Assembly (NCBI RefSeq): GCF_036347135.1
Contig: NZ_CP108938.1
Location: 1,240,001 to 1,304,000, forward strand
Direction: 5' to 3'
Length of the DNA stretch: 64,000 bases
Origin: Streptomyces sp. NBC_00775
Lineage (GTDB): Bacteria; Actinomycetota; Actinomycetes; Streptomycetales; Streptomycetaceae
Below are positions 1-8,285 of this stretch, one piece after another; position 1 is the first letter of the stretch; every line of letters starts with the position of its first letter. The notes beneath the pieces were generated by a model. The model had not been told where the DNA came from. It ran no database searches and saw nothing but the letters and a program-made list of their open reading frames with translations. Made by a program: the position numbers and the translations under genes.

Positions 1-800
1 GTGGCCTGGGCGTGACCCGCGCGGGCGGCGGCCGGGCGGCGGGAGTTGTCCGTCATGTCGCGGCCCATCGCGCGGCGGGCGGTGTCATCCGGGGTCAGGA
101 GGCTGATGCGGGCCCCGTCCGCGGCCAGTTCGGCGGCCTGCCGCTGGGCACTCGGGTGTGGGCCGACCGCCTTCGGAATGGGTGAGATCGCGACGATGCG
201 ACGGTAGCCGCGAGCGAGATGGATGTTGCTGGTCGAGCGGCTGCCGCCGTCCATCCAGCGGCGCCCCCCGGCGCTGACGGGCGGCCAGATCACGGGCACC
301 GCGCAGCTCGCGGCGACCGCTTCGAGGAGGGTCAGGCCCGAGGACGAGTCGAACGCCTCAAGGTTGCCGGTCCGCGCGTCGACCGCCGTGATCCGCAACT
401 CCCGCTCGGGCCACTGCCGTACGCCGCCGAGCAAGGTGCCGACGGCGCCGAAGACCTCCGACTCGGGGGCGGTTCGGGCGGCCAGCGCGGCGCGGCCGAG
501 GCGCTGGACGGAACGCCTCGGGTCCCGCGAGCCGAGTGCCGCCCACAGGAAGCGAGCCGTCTGCCCCAGGGTGACGGTGAGACCGATGGGGTCCACACCG
601 CCGAGCTGAACCTCGTACAGCTCGGCGGCGGTGACACCGGACGCGAGCCGGGCGCCGAAGATCGCGCCCGCGGAGGTGCCGATCACTACATCGGCCGCCG
701 CCACCTCGACACCGGCCTCGGCGAGTCCGGCGAGCACTCCGGCCATCCACGCCCCGCCGACCCACGCGCCACCGCCGAGTACCAGCGCCGTGTCCCCCAT
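1..800 (-). CDS. patatin-like phospholipase, partial (3' end outside window)
   Basis: Serine lipid acyl hydrolase of the patatin family, probably cytoplasmic. Reading from the ATG at 800 shows the oxyanion-hole loop GGGAWVG (residues 9-15), the nucleophile motif GTSAG with Ser43, and the Asp of the catalytic dyad in a DGG motif at residue 184. The frame is open to the left edge, so the C-terminus is missing. The gene is divergent from a TetR regulator at 904, with a perfect palindrome just upstream of the start, so repression by that TetR protein is likely. The natural substrate cannot be told from sequence. Confidence 0.88.
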   Translation of the reverse strand, partial: MGDTALVLGGGAWVGGAWMAGVLAGLAEAGVEVAAADVVIGTSAGAIFGARLASGVTAAELYEVQLGGVDPIGLTVTLGQTARFLWAALGSRDPRRSVQRLGRAALAARTAPESEVFGAVGTLLGGVRQWPERELRITAVDARTGNLEAFDSSSGLTLLEAVAASCAVPVIWPPVSAGGRRWMDGGSRSTSNIHLARGYRRIVAISPIPKAVGPHPSAQRQAAELAADGARISLLTPDDTARRAMGRDMTDNSRRPAAARAGHAQA

Positions 801-820
801 CGATCCACCCCTCCCCCTCA

Positions 821-840
821 AGTGGGGAGTACTCCCCACT
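821..840. promoter_or_regulatory. perfect 20-bp palindrome, probable TetR operator
   Basis: AGTGGGGAGTACTCCCCACT is its own reverse complement. It lies 20 bp from the start of the patatin gene, in the 103-bp gap shared with the divergent TetR gene. Size and place fit the operator of that regulator; this is inference. Confidence 0.65.
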
Positions 841-866
841 TCCTGAGCCAACGATATCATCGATAA

Positions 867-882
867 CGGGGAATGGTCCCCG
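867..882. promoter_or_regulatory. second inverted repeat in the patatin/TetR gap
   Basis: CGGGGA, four bases, then TCCCCG. It shares the GGGGA/TCCCC core of the palindrome at 821-840 and sits 22 bp before the TetR start, so it may be a second, weaker site for autoregulation. Confidence 0.4.
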
Positions 883-903
883 GTACTACCGGAGGGTGAG
901 GTC

Positions 904-1572
904 ATGACGCTCGGCGCGAACGGGCCGGATGCGGCACCACGGCGGCGCGACGCCCAGCGCAACCGCGAGCTGCTGGTCGAGGCGGCCCGCGAGGTGTTCG
1001 CGGAACAAGGGCTTGACGCGCCGCTGGACGTGATCGCCCGCCGGGCCGGCGTGGGAAACGCCACGCTGTACCGGCACTTCCCGAGCCGCGCCGCGCTCGT
1101 CGACGAGGTCTTCCAGGACACCCTGACGGGGACCATGGCGGTCGGTGAGCGGGCCCGGACGGCAGAGGACGCCTGGACGGCGCTACTGGACTACACGGAG
1201 ACGGTCTTCACCGGACTGGCCGCCGACCGCGGCGCGATCGACCTGATGACCACGCGACTGGAGGGCGTCGCCACGCTGGAGGCCGTGCACGCCCACAACC
1301 GGGAGACGGTGGACGCACTCCTGCGCCGAGGCCGCGAACAGGGCACGGTGCGCGGCGATCTCAGCACCGAGGACCTCCTCTTCGCGCTGGCCGCGCTCTC
1401 CCGCGCCGTCCCGGCGCTCACCGCCACGGCACCGGACGCCTGGCGCCGCCCGCTCGCCCTCCTCCTCGACGGCCTGCGCGCCTCCCCGACCGCCGCCCCG
1501 CTGCCCGAGCCCTCGCTCACAGCGGCCCAACTCGGCGACGTCCTGGGGAACTTGGGGCCACACCGGAACTGA
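904..1572 (+). CDS. TetR/AcrR family transcriptional regulator
   Basis: A 222-residue DNA-binding repressor. The N-terminal helix-turn-helix runs from about residue 17 to 63 (RRDAQRNRELLVEAAREVF, then the recognition helix VGNATLYRHFPSRAAL); the rest is a helical ligand-binding domain with no identifiable ligand. The ATG at 904 has GGAGGGTGAG before it. It is divergent from the patatin-like phospholipase, and the palindromes between them suggest it controls both genes. It converges on the LacI gene that ends at 1597. Confidence 0.9.
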   Translation: MTLGANGPDAAPRRRDAQRNRELLVEAAREVFAEQGLDAPLDVIARRAGVGNATLYRHFPSRAALVDEVFQDTLTGTMAVGERARTAEDAWTALLDYTETVFTGLAADRGAIDLMTTRLEGVATLEAVHAHNRETVDALLRRGREQGTVRGDLSTEDLLFALAALSRAVPALTATAPDAWRRPLALLLDGLRASPTAAPLPEPSLTAAQLGDVLGNLGPHRN

Positions 1573-1596
1573 CTGAACGAGAAGGAGCCCCCAGGC

Positions 1597-2643
1597 TCAG
1601 GCGGAGACCCTTCGTACGAGCGTCGTCGGCAACACCACACTGGACGGATCGCCTCCCAGGCTCTCGTCCCCGGTCCCGCGGTCGAGGCGGCGCAGCAGGA
1701 GTCGAGCCATCAACCGGCCCATTTCCTCTATGTCCTGACGGACCGATGTCAGGGGCGGGTCCGTCTGCTCGGCGATCGGCAGCATGTCGTCGAACCCGAT
1801 CACGGCGACGTCGTCGGGCACGCGCCGTCCCCGCTCGCGCAGTACGCGCAGGGCTCCCGAGGCCGACAGATCGTTCGCGGCGAACACCGCGTCCACGTCG
1901 GGGCGGCGCTCCAGCAGCTCCCGCATCGCGCGCTCGCCGCCCGCGGGCGTGAAGTCACCCTCGGCGACGAGCGCTGGATCGCCGTCGACCATGACGTCCC
2001 CGAACCCGTCCAGCCGGTCGACCGCGGACGTCTGGTCGAGGGCGCCGGTGATGTGCGCGATCCGCGTACGCCCGAGCCCGACGAGGTGACGTACGGCCTC
2101 GCGGGCTCCGCCCCGGTTGTCGCAGTCGACATACACCGTGGGTACGGAGTTGCGGGCGCCGTCGCCCCAGCCGGGCCGGCCGCCGAACACGGTCGGCACG
2201 CCCGCTCCGTGGATCAGTCCGGGCAACGGATCATCGAGGTGCAGCGAGAAGACGAGGGCGCCGTCGACATGGCCGCCGGCGAGATAGCGGCCCACGCGTA
2301 CGTGGTCGTCGCGGCCCTCCGTGAGCAGCAGCACGAGTTGCGAGTCGTGTGCCGTCAACTCCTTGCTGATACCCCTGAGTTGGAGGGCGAAGAAGGGGTC
2401 GGTGAAGACCCTGGTCTCCGGTTCGGCGATCACGACGGCGACGGCGTCGTGCCGCCGCGTCACGAGGCTGCGCGCAGCCTGGTTGGGAACATAACCGAGC
2501 TCTTCGACGGCCCGCCTGACCCGTTCGACGAGGGGTTCGCGCACGCCGTCACCGCCGTTGACGACGCGCGACGCGGTGGCCCGGGAGACTCCGGCCCGGG
2601 CGGCCACGGCCTCCAGTGTGGGGCGCGACGCAGTATCGGTCAC
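1597..2643 (-). CDS. LacI family transcriptional regulator
   Basis: A sugar-responsive repressor of 348 residues from the GTG at 2643. The N-terminal LacI helix-turn-helix (TLEAVAARAGVSRATASRVVNG) is followed by the periplasmic-binding-protein-like effector domain, ending in SVVLPTTLVRRVSA. I prefer the GTG at 2643 because GAGGAG (2651-2656) lies 7 bases upstream; an in-frame ATG at 2658 and a longer extension to 2787 lack a convincing ribosome site and the extra residues do not look like LacI. A CebR-like box at 2701-2714 suggests autoregulation. No transporter or glycosidase lies beside it, so its sugar is unknown. Confidence 0.9.
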   Translation of the reverse strand: MTDTASRPTLEAVAARAGVSRATASRVVNGGDGVREPLVERVRRAVEELGYVPNQAARSLVTRRHDAVAVVIAEPETRVFTDPFFALQLRGISKELTAHDSQLVLLLTEGRDDHVRVGRYLAGGHVDGALVFSLHLDDPLPGLIHGAGVPTVFGGRPGWGDGARNSVPTVYVDCDNRGGAREAVRHLVGLGRTRIAHITGALDQTSAVDRLDGFGDVMVDGDPALVAEGDFTPAGGERAMRELLERRPDVDAVFAANDLSASGALRVLRERGRRVPDDVAVIGFDDMLPIAEQTDPPLTSVRQDIEEMGRLMARLLLRRLDRGTGDESLGGDPSSVVLPTTLVRRVSA

Positions 2644-2700
2644 CTCGGGGCTCCTCATCGGCGGTTGCGGGTCAGGATAGCCGCGCCACCAGTCACTTCG

Positions 2701-2714
2701 TGAGAGCGCTCCCG
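2701..2714. promoter_or_regulatory. LacI/CebR-type operator
   Basis: TGAGAGCGCTCCCG differs at two positions from TGGGAGCGCTCCCA, the operator known for the LacI-family repressor CebR of Streptomyces. It lies 58 bp before the LacI start at 2643 and 71 bp before the gene at 2786, so it could serve either. Confidence 0.5.
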
Positions 2715-2785
2715 GATCATCGAAATCGGCTTGCGCCAGGGAGCCGGGTACGCCGAAGATCGCCGTATGACCACGAGAAAGGCCC

Positions 2786-3667
2786 ATGAGGCCTGACCGC
2801 CCCGCGACCCGGCTGGCCGGGTACGCCCATCTCCCGCGCGCCTATCGGGACCTGCACATCCTGCACAGCACGGTGGACGCCTTCGGGCGCGCCCACTGGC
2901 TGCTGACCGAGCGTCCGCCCGAGCCTCGCGCCCAGGAGCCCTACGACGCCGTGGTCGTGACGGTCGAGGACGGCCGCACGTACGAGACGCATCTCAGCGC
3001 GGTGCGAGCGCGGTTCACCAAGCTCGACGCGCTGCCCGACGGGGGTTTCGTCCTCGCGAGCGCCCGCAGCCGGCGCGATGAAGAGCACGTCCAGGTCTTC
3101 GACGCCCTGGGGCGGTCCTCATCGACCTTCCGCGTGGGCGACGGCATCGAAGATCTCCTGGCCGACGCGGCCGGAGACCTCTGGGTCGGCTACTTCGACG
3201 AAGGCGTATACGGAAGCGACGAGTTGAGCTGGCCAGGCCTGCGCCGCTGGAGCAGCACCGGCGTCCCGCTGTGGGAGTACAAGCCCGGGCCCGAGCACGG
3301 CACGATCTCCGACTGCTACGCCCTGAACGTCGACACCCGGGCCGTCTGGGCCTGCCCCTACCAGAACTTCCCGCTGCTGGAGATCCGCGGCGACCGTGTC
3401 GTGCGCGCACGCAAGAATCCGGTCAAGGGAGCGAGCGGGTTCGCCGTCCACGCCGATCGCGTCCTGTTCTTCAGCCCCTACGGGGACGACCACAGCGCGA
3501 TCGTCGACTGCCGGATCACCTTGAACGCGGTGGAGCCAGTCGCGTACGGGCGCCTGGTCCGCCCCGACGGCGCCGATCTCGGCCTGCGCAGCGTCGTCTG
3601 CCGCGGCCCCCGTATCTACGTGCAGGAAGAACCGTGCACGGACTGGGCCGTACTGGACATCAGGTAA
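2786..3667 (+). CDS. conserved hypothetical, probable beta-propeller-like protein
   Basis: A 293-residue protein that I cannot assign to a family with a known role. There is no signal peptide or membrane segment. It has many short beta-rich stretches with recurring GD/DG turns and aromatic pairs (WVGYFDEGVYG, WACPYQNFPLLEI, VLFFSPYGDDHSAIVDC), which suggests a propeller or jelly-roll fold. ATG at 2786 follows GAAAGG. It is divergent from the LacI gene and may share its CebR-like box. The HEAT-repeat gene follows 98 bases later in the same direction. Confidence 0.6.
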   Translation: MRPDRPATRLAGYAHLPRAYRDLHILHSTVDAFGRAHWLLTERPPEPRAQEPYDAVVVTVEDGRTYETHLSAVRARFTKLDALPDGGFVLASARSRRDEEHVQVFDALGRSSSTFRVGDGIEDLLADAAGDLWVGYFDEGVYGSDELSWPGLRRWSSTGVPLWEYKPGPEHGTISDCYALNVDTRAVWACPYQNFPLLEIRGDRVVRARKNPVKGASGFAVHADRVLFFSPYGDDHSAIVDCRITLNAVEPVAYGRLVRPDGADLGLRSVVCRGPRIYVQEEPCTDWAVLDIR

Positions 3668-3765
3668 GCGCTCGGGGGCGTCCGTCCTGTCCGAGCCGTT
3701 GTCAGTGGCGTGCGGCATGCTGTGATCGGTGGCTGCCGTACGCCGCTGGGGACGGGGAGGTCTGT

Positions 3766-5856
3766 GTGTTCACGGGGATCGAAGAGGTCGACTGGGCGTC
3801 GATGGGGCACGCCTACACCGAGTCGGCGACGGACGTGCCCGACCTGCTGTGGGGCCTCGCCTCGGACGACCCGGCCAGGCGCGACATCGCGCTGGACGGG
3901 ATGTACGGGGCGGTGCACCACCAGGGAGATGTGTACGACAGCACGGTCGCGTGCATACCGTTCCTCTTCGAACTGATCGCGACGCCCACCGTGGCCGACC
4001 GGGACGCGATCGTCGGTCTGCTGCGCAGCATCGCGGGCGAGACGGAGCCCGATCCCGGGCAACTGGGCGGCATCTTCGAGGACGAGGAGGAGGACGCCGA
4101 GTGGATCCGGCCCTTCCTCGACGCCTCCGCGCTGATCCGCGGGCGCGCGGACTTCTTCCTCGACCTGCTCGACGATCCGGACGCGGAGCTGCGCGCCGCG
4201 CTTCCGGGTGCGCTGGCCCATCTGCACTCCGACCCCGCGCGGGTGTTCGCCACGCTGCGCGACCGGCTGTCCGTCGAGGCCGACTCCGAGGCGGTACGGG
4301 CCCTCGCGCGCGCCATCGGCAGACTCGCCGTCGATCACGCGGAGACGCTCGGCACCGAGGCGGGGCCGGTCCTGCGGGACGTCGTGGACCACACGACCGA
4401 CCCCGAGCTGCGCATGACCGGGCTCGCCCAACTGGCCCGCTGCGCGCCGAGTCTGCTGCCGGCGAACACCGCGGAGCTGGCGGTCGACGTCATGCGGCTC
4501 GCGTACGAGACGAAGCACGGAGCCGAGGAGGAGAAGGCACCGGAGCCGGAGCGGCCGCGCACGGACACGATGGTGTCCTATCTCCGGGAGCTCGAAGCCG
4601 GGCACCGCAAGAGCGTCGACGCCGATCTGGCCGACGATCTGCTGGAAGAGCTGCACAGAGCCCTCGGGGACCGCACCGGGGAGCGCTTCGACCTGCTCAA
4701 CGAACAGTTGCGCAGCCCGGACTGGGGCCAGCGCGTCGCAGCCGTCCGCATGAGCGGCCTGCTGCTGACGGGCTGGCGCGCGCCGAACGACCTGTCCGTG
4801 TTCCTGGTCGCACGGCAACTCGCGGAAGAGGAACCCGACCTTTCCGAACGGGCCTTGGGCGAGTTGTCCTACGTGGCCCCGATCGCCGGCATCGTCGCGG
4901 ACGTCCTCGTGGCATGCGTCGAGGAATGGGACGAGGAGTGGGAGCCCGGCGGCTGGCAGCGGACGCTCTACGGCAGGGCGCTGGAGGCGCTTGCCCTCCA
5001 GGGAGACGAGCGGGCCGTGCCGGCACTGGTCGACGTCATGGCGGAGGGCGGCGACATACCGGAGTACCTGGCCAGGTGGGTGGAGGAGATCGGCCCCGAG
5101 GCGGCGGCGCCGCTGGGCCCGGTGCTGCTCCGCCGGCTGGCCGCGCTCCCGTCCGATGACCGGAGCCAGGACAAGGGGCGCCTGATCGACACGCTGGGCG
5201 TGCTCGCGCCGGCCGAGGCGCTGCCGCTGCTCATCGGGTTGCTCCAGGACGAGCAGGGCAGGATGACCGTCTGGTCGGCCCTTCGGGCCCTCACCCAGTA
5301 CGGCCGCGCGGCGGCCGAAGCAGCTCCGCGGCTAAGGGAGTTGGTGACCGACGAGACCGCCTCGACCGAGGTCGGGCTGGACGCGGCGGAGGCGCTCTGG
5401 GCGGTGACGGGGGAGGTCGAGCCGGTGCTGCCCGTCGTACGCGAGGGCCTGGACTCGGACCACTGGTACGGGCGGTCGGCCGCCCTGCGGATCCTGCGCT
5501 CGCTCGGCCCTGCCGGCGCCCCGCTGGCCCCGCGGCTTCGGGAGCTGATCGCGGCCCACGGCACGAACGCCCCCGAGGCCGTCGCCCTGTGGAAGGTGAC
5601 CGGCGACGCCGAGGAGGTGCTCCCGGTGCTGCTGAGCGAGTGGACGGCCACGCCCAGGAGCCGCCCGGCCACGGCGGCCTGTCTGGTCGAGATGGGCCCG
5701 GCGGCCACCCCCGCCCTCCCCCTCATACGTGAGGAGTTGGCGTCCGTCCGCCGCCACAACAACGACAACTCAACAGGGAACATGCGCTACGACGTGGCCT
5801 CGGACGAGGCACTGCTGAGGGACTGCCGGACCATCGTGGCCGCGCTCGGCGACTAG
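3766..5856 (+). CDS. HEAT-repeat protein
   Basis: A 696-residue protein made almost wholly of amphipathic helix pairs of HEAT type: units such as DPDAELRAALPGALAHL, DPELRMTGLAQLARCAP and SDHWYGRSAALRILRSLG recur along its length, ending in repeats with alternating GLDAAEALWAVTGE and APEAVALWKVTGD segments. No enzymatic motif is visible, so it is probably a cytoplasmic scaffold. The GTG at 3766 has GGGGAGG five bases upstream; the same frame stays open further upstream to 3271 but that part overlaps the previous gene and reads as its shadow. Confidence 0.72.
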   Translation: MFTGIEEVDWASMGHAYTESATDVPDLLWGLASDDPARRDIALDGMYGAVHHQGDVYDSTVACIPFLFELIATPTVADRDAIVGLLRSIAGETEPDPGQLGGIFEDEEEDAEWIRPFLDASALIRGRADFFLDLLDDPDAELRAALPGALAHLHSDPARVFATLRDRLSVEADSEAVRALARAIGRLAVDHAETLGTEAGPVLRDVVDHTTDPELRMTGLAQLARCAPSLLPANTAELAVDVMRLAYETKHGAEEEKAPEPERPRTDTMVSYLRELEAGHRKSVDADLADDLLEELHRALGDRTGERFDLLNEQLRSPDWGQRVAAVRMSGLLLTGWRAPNDLSVFLVARQLAEEEPDLSERALGELSYVAPIAGIVADVLVACVEEWDEEWEPGGWQRTLYGRALEALALQGDERAVPALVDVMAEGGDIPEYLARWVEEIGPEAAAPLGPVLLRRLAALPSDDRSQDKGRLIDTLGVLAPAEALPLLIGLLQDEQGRMTVWSALRALTQYGRAAAEAAPRLRELVTDETASTEVGLDAAEALWAVTGEVEPVLPVVREGLDSDHWYGRSAALRILRSLGPAGAPLAPRLRELIAAHGTNAPEAVALWKVTGDAEEVLPVLLSEWTATPRSRPATAACLVEMGPAATPALPLIREELASVRRHNNDNSTGNMRYDVASDEALLRDCRTIVAALGD

Positions 5857-5889
5857 CGGGCCTCTTCCGGTCCTGACCCCGCTCAGCGG

Positions 5890-6906
5890 CTAGCCGTCCT
5901 CGTGTTTGGCGCGGCTCGGCTGTACGCGCTTCGGCTCGCCCGGCATCTTCGGGTACTCGGGTGGGTATGGCAGGTCGCCCAGGCCGTGGTCGTGCTCGTC
6001 GCGGCTGGCGAGTTCCAGCAGGGCCTCCAGGGAGAAGGCGTGGTCGTCCATGTCGGCGTGCACGTCACCCAGTTCGGCGAAGCGGCCCGGCATGGTCGCC
6101 AGGTCGAAGTCGCGGGGCTGGGCGTCGTCCACCTCGTCCCAGCGCAGGGGCGCGGAGACGGGGGCGTGCGGGCGGGGGCGTACCGAGTAGGCGGAGGCGA
6201 TGGTGCGGTCTCTCGCGGTCTGATTGTAGTCCACGAAGATCTTTTCGCCCCTTTCCTCCTTCCACCAGGCGGTGGTCACCTGGTCGGGCATACGGCGCTC
6301 CAGTTCGCGCCCGACGGCAATGGCGGCCCGGCGCACCTGGGTGAAGGTCCAGCGCGGCTGGATCGGTACGAAGACGTGCAGGCCTCGCCCGCCGGAGGTC
6401 TTGGGCCAGCCGCGCAGATCGCCGTACTCGTGCAGGACCTCGCGCAGTTCGTGGGCGGCGCGCACCGCGTCGGCGTAGTCGGTGCCGGGCTGCGGGTCGA
6501 GGTCGATCCGGAGTTCGTCGGGGCGGTCGACGTCGTCGCGGCGGACCGGCCAGGGGTGGAAGGTGAGCGTGCCGAACTGGGCGGCCCACAGGACGGCGGC
6601 GGGCTCGGTGGGGCACATCTCGTCGGCGCTGCGGCCGCTGGGGAAGGTGATGTGGGCGGTCGGGATCCAGTCGGGCATGTTCTTCGGCGCCCTCTTCTGG
6701 AAGAAGGACTCGCCGGCCACACCGTCCGGGTACCGCTCCAGGGTGGTGGGGCGGTTGCGGAGGGCGCGCAGGATGCCGTCGCCGACGGCGAGGTAGTACC
6801 GGGCGAGGTCCAGCTTCGTGAAACCGCGCTCCGGGAAGAAGATCTTGTCCGGGCTGGACAGACGTACGGTCCTTCCGGCTGCCTCGAGTTCCACCGCATC
6901 GCCCAT
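5890..6906 (-). CDS. LigD-type polymerase domain protein (PolDom, NHEJ)
   Basis: A stand-alone archaeo-eukaryotic-primase-like polymerase of the LigD PolDom family, which adds ribo- or deoxynucleotides at broken DNA ends during bacterial non-homologous end joining. Visible motifs: SSPDKIFFPERGFTKLDL near the N-terminus, the metal-binding IDLDPQPG, and KTSGGRGLHVFVPI. At 338 residues it carries no ligase or phosphoesterase domain. The ATG at 6906 starts the conserved MGDAVELEAAGRTVRL block; an in-frame ATG at 6942 is possible. It is divergent from the ligase at 6981, a pairing known from Streptomyces; no Ku gene is in this window. Confidence 0.9.
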   Translation of the reverse strand: MGDAVELEAAGRTVRLSSPDKIFFPERGFTKLDLARYYLAVGDGILRALRNRPTTLERYPDGVAGESFFQKRAPKNMPDWIPTAHITFPSGRSADEMCPTEPAAVLWAAQFGTLTFHPWPVRRDDVDRPDELRIDLDPQPGTDYADAVRAAHELREVLHEYGDLRGWPKTSGGRGLHVFVPIQPRWTFTQVRRAAIAVGRELERRMPDQVTTAWWKEERGEKIFVDYNQTARDRTIASAYSVRPRPHAPVSAPLRWDEVDDAQPRDFDLATMPGRFAELGDVHADMDDHAFSLEALLELASRDEHDHGLGDLPYPPEYPKMPGEPKRVQPSRAKHEDG

Positions 6907-6980
6907 GCGAGCCACGGTAGGCGCACCGCGCATGCCTCGCACACCGGGCGGGAGGCCGCGTCACCGCGCAGAATCGGAGC

Positions 6981-8048
6981 ATGGATCTGCCGGTGATGCC
7001 GCCCGTGAAGCCGATGCTCGCCAAGTCCGTGGCGAAGATCCCGCCGGACATGCACTACGAGGCGAAGTGGGACGGTTTCCGCGCGATCGTGTTCCGCGAC
7101 GGCTCCGAGGTCGAGATCGGCAGCCGCACCGGCAAGACGCTCACCAGGTACTTTCCCGAGCTGGTCGAGGCGCTGCGGGAGCGGCTGCCGGAGCGTTGCG
7201 TGATGGACGGCGAGATCGTGATCGCCCGGGAGGGACGGCTCGACTTCGACGCGCTCACGGAGCGGATCCATCCGGCGGACTCGCGGGTGCGGATGCTGGC
7301 CGAGAAGACCCCCGCCTCCTTCGTCGCCTTCGATCTGCTGGCGCTCGCCGACGAGTCACTGCTCGACGTCCCGCTGGGTGACCGGCGCGCGCTGCTGGTG
7401 ACGGCGCTGTCCGGAGTGACGGCACCGGTCCATGTGGCGCCCGCGACCACGGACCGCGAGGTCGCCCAGCTGTGGTTCGAGCAGTACGAGGGCGCGGGCC
7501 TCGACGGGGTGATCGCCAAGCCGCTCGCGCTGCCCTATCTGCAGGACGAGCGCGCCATGTTCAAGATCAAGCACGAGCGGACGGCTGACGTCGTCGTCGC
7601 CGGTTACCGCTTCCACAAGAGCGGGCCGATCGTCGGTTCCCTGCTGCTCGGCCTGTACGACGACGGGGGCACCCTGCAACACGTGGGCGTGAGCGCCGCG
7701 TTCCCGATGAAGCGGCGTGCGGAGCTGGTGGAGGAGCTGGAGCCGCTGCGGTTGGAGGATCCCGGGCAGCACCCCTGGGCGGCCTGGGCGGACGAGGCGG
7801 CGCACGAGACGGCGCGGTTGCCGGGGGCGCCCAGCCGGTGGTCGGCGAAGAAGGATCTGTCCTGGGTGCCGGTGCGGCCCGAGCGGGTGGCCGAGGTGGC
7901 GTACGACCACATGGAGAACGGTGTGCGGTTCCGCCACACGGCCCGCTTCCGCCGCTGGCGCCCCGATCGCACCGCCGAGAGCTGCACGTACAGCCAGTTG
8001 GAGGAGCCGGTGGGGTACGACCTCGCGGAGATCTTCTCTGTCAAGTGA
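6981..8048 (+). CDS. ligC: ATP-dependent DNA ligase (LigC type)
   Basis: A 355-residue ligase that seals nicks with ATP. The adenylation motif is EAKWDGF, with Lys29 as the AMP acceptor; SRTGKTLTRYFPEL, DGEIVI, FVAFDLLAL, DGVIAK and FKIKHERTADVVVAGY are the further nucleotidyltransferase motifs. It is followed by an OB-fold domain from about residue 215. Length fits the single-domain LigC class. It is divergent from the PolDom gene (74-bp gap), so polymerase and ligase together probably act in end joining or gap repair. A strong palindrome follows at 8211. Confidence 0.9.
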   Translation: MDLPVMPPVKPMLAKSVAKIPPDMHYEAKWDGFRAIVFRDGSEVEIGSRTGKTLTRYFPELVEALRERLPERCVMDGEIVIAREGRLDFDALTERIHPADSRVRMLAEKTPASFVAFDLLALADESLLDVPLGDRRALLVTALSGVTAPVHVAPATTDREVAQLWFEQYEGAGLDGVIAKPLALPYLQDERAMFKIKHERTADVVVAGYRFHKSGPIVGSLLLGLYDDGGTLQHVGVSAAFPMKRRAELVEELEPLRLEDPGQHPWAAWADEAAHETARLPGAPSRWSAKKDLSWVPVRPERVAEVAYDHMENGVRFRHTARFRRWRPDRTAESCTYSQLEEPVGYDLAEIFSVK

Positions 8049-8210
8049 GTGTGTTCGGCTCCGCAGGCTGCTCCGGGGGCCAGAGTTATCTCGGGTTCTG
8101 CGGAAGCATCAGGCAAGTACGGCAAGTGCCCCTCGGACACACGTGCCTGACGGATACCTGCGGGTCGCGCGCCGGCCTCCCCGACTTTGTACGGAACGGA
8201 ATGAAGTCTG

Positions 8211-8240
8211 GCGACCTCGTTTCGGCCGAAACGAGGTCGC
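8211..8240. terminator. 30-bp perfect palindrome, probable bidirectional terminator
   Basis: The left arm GCGACCTCGTTTCGG is exactly repeated in inverted form (13-bp stem with a 4-base loop, or a 15-bp cruciform arm). It lies between two converging genes, ligC ending at 8048 and the hydrolase ending at 8286, as a shared terminator would. There is no long T tract, which is common in high-GC actinobacteria. Confidence 0.6.
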
Positions 8241-8285
8241 AAATCGGGCGCAAGACAGACATGGCGAAACTCCGCCACGAATGTG

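Noticed and set aside
2644..2787. Longer N-terminus for the LacI protein at 1597
   Set aside because: The extra residues do not resemble LacI proteins, and a GAGGAG site supports the GTG at 2643.
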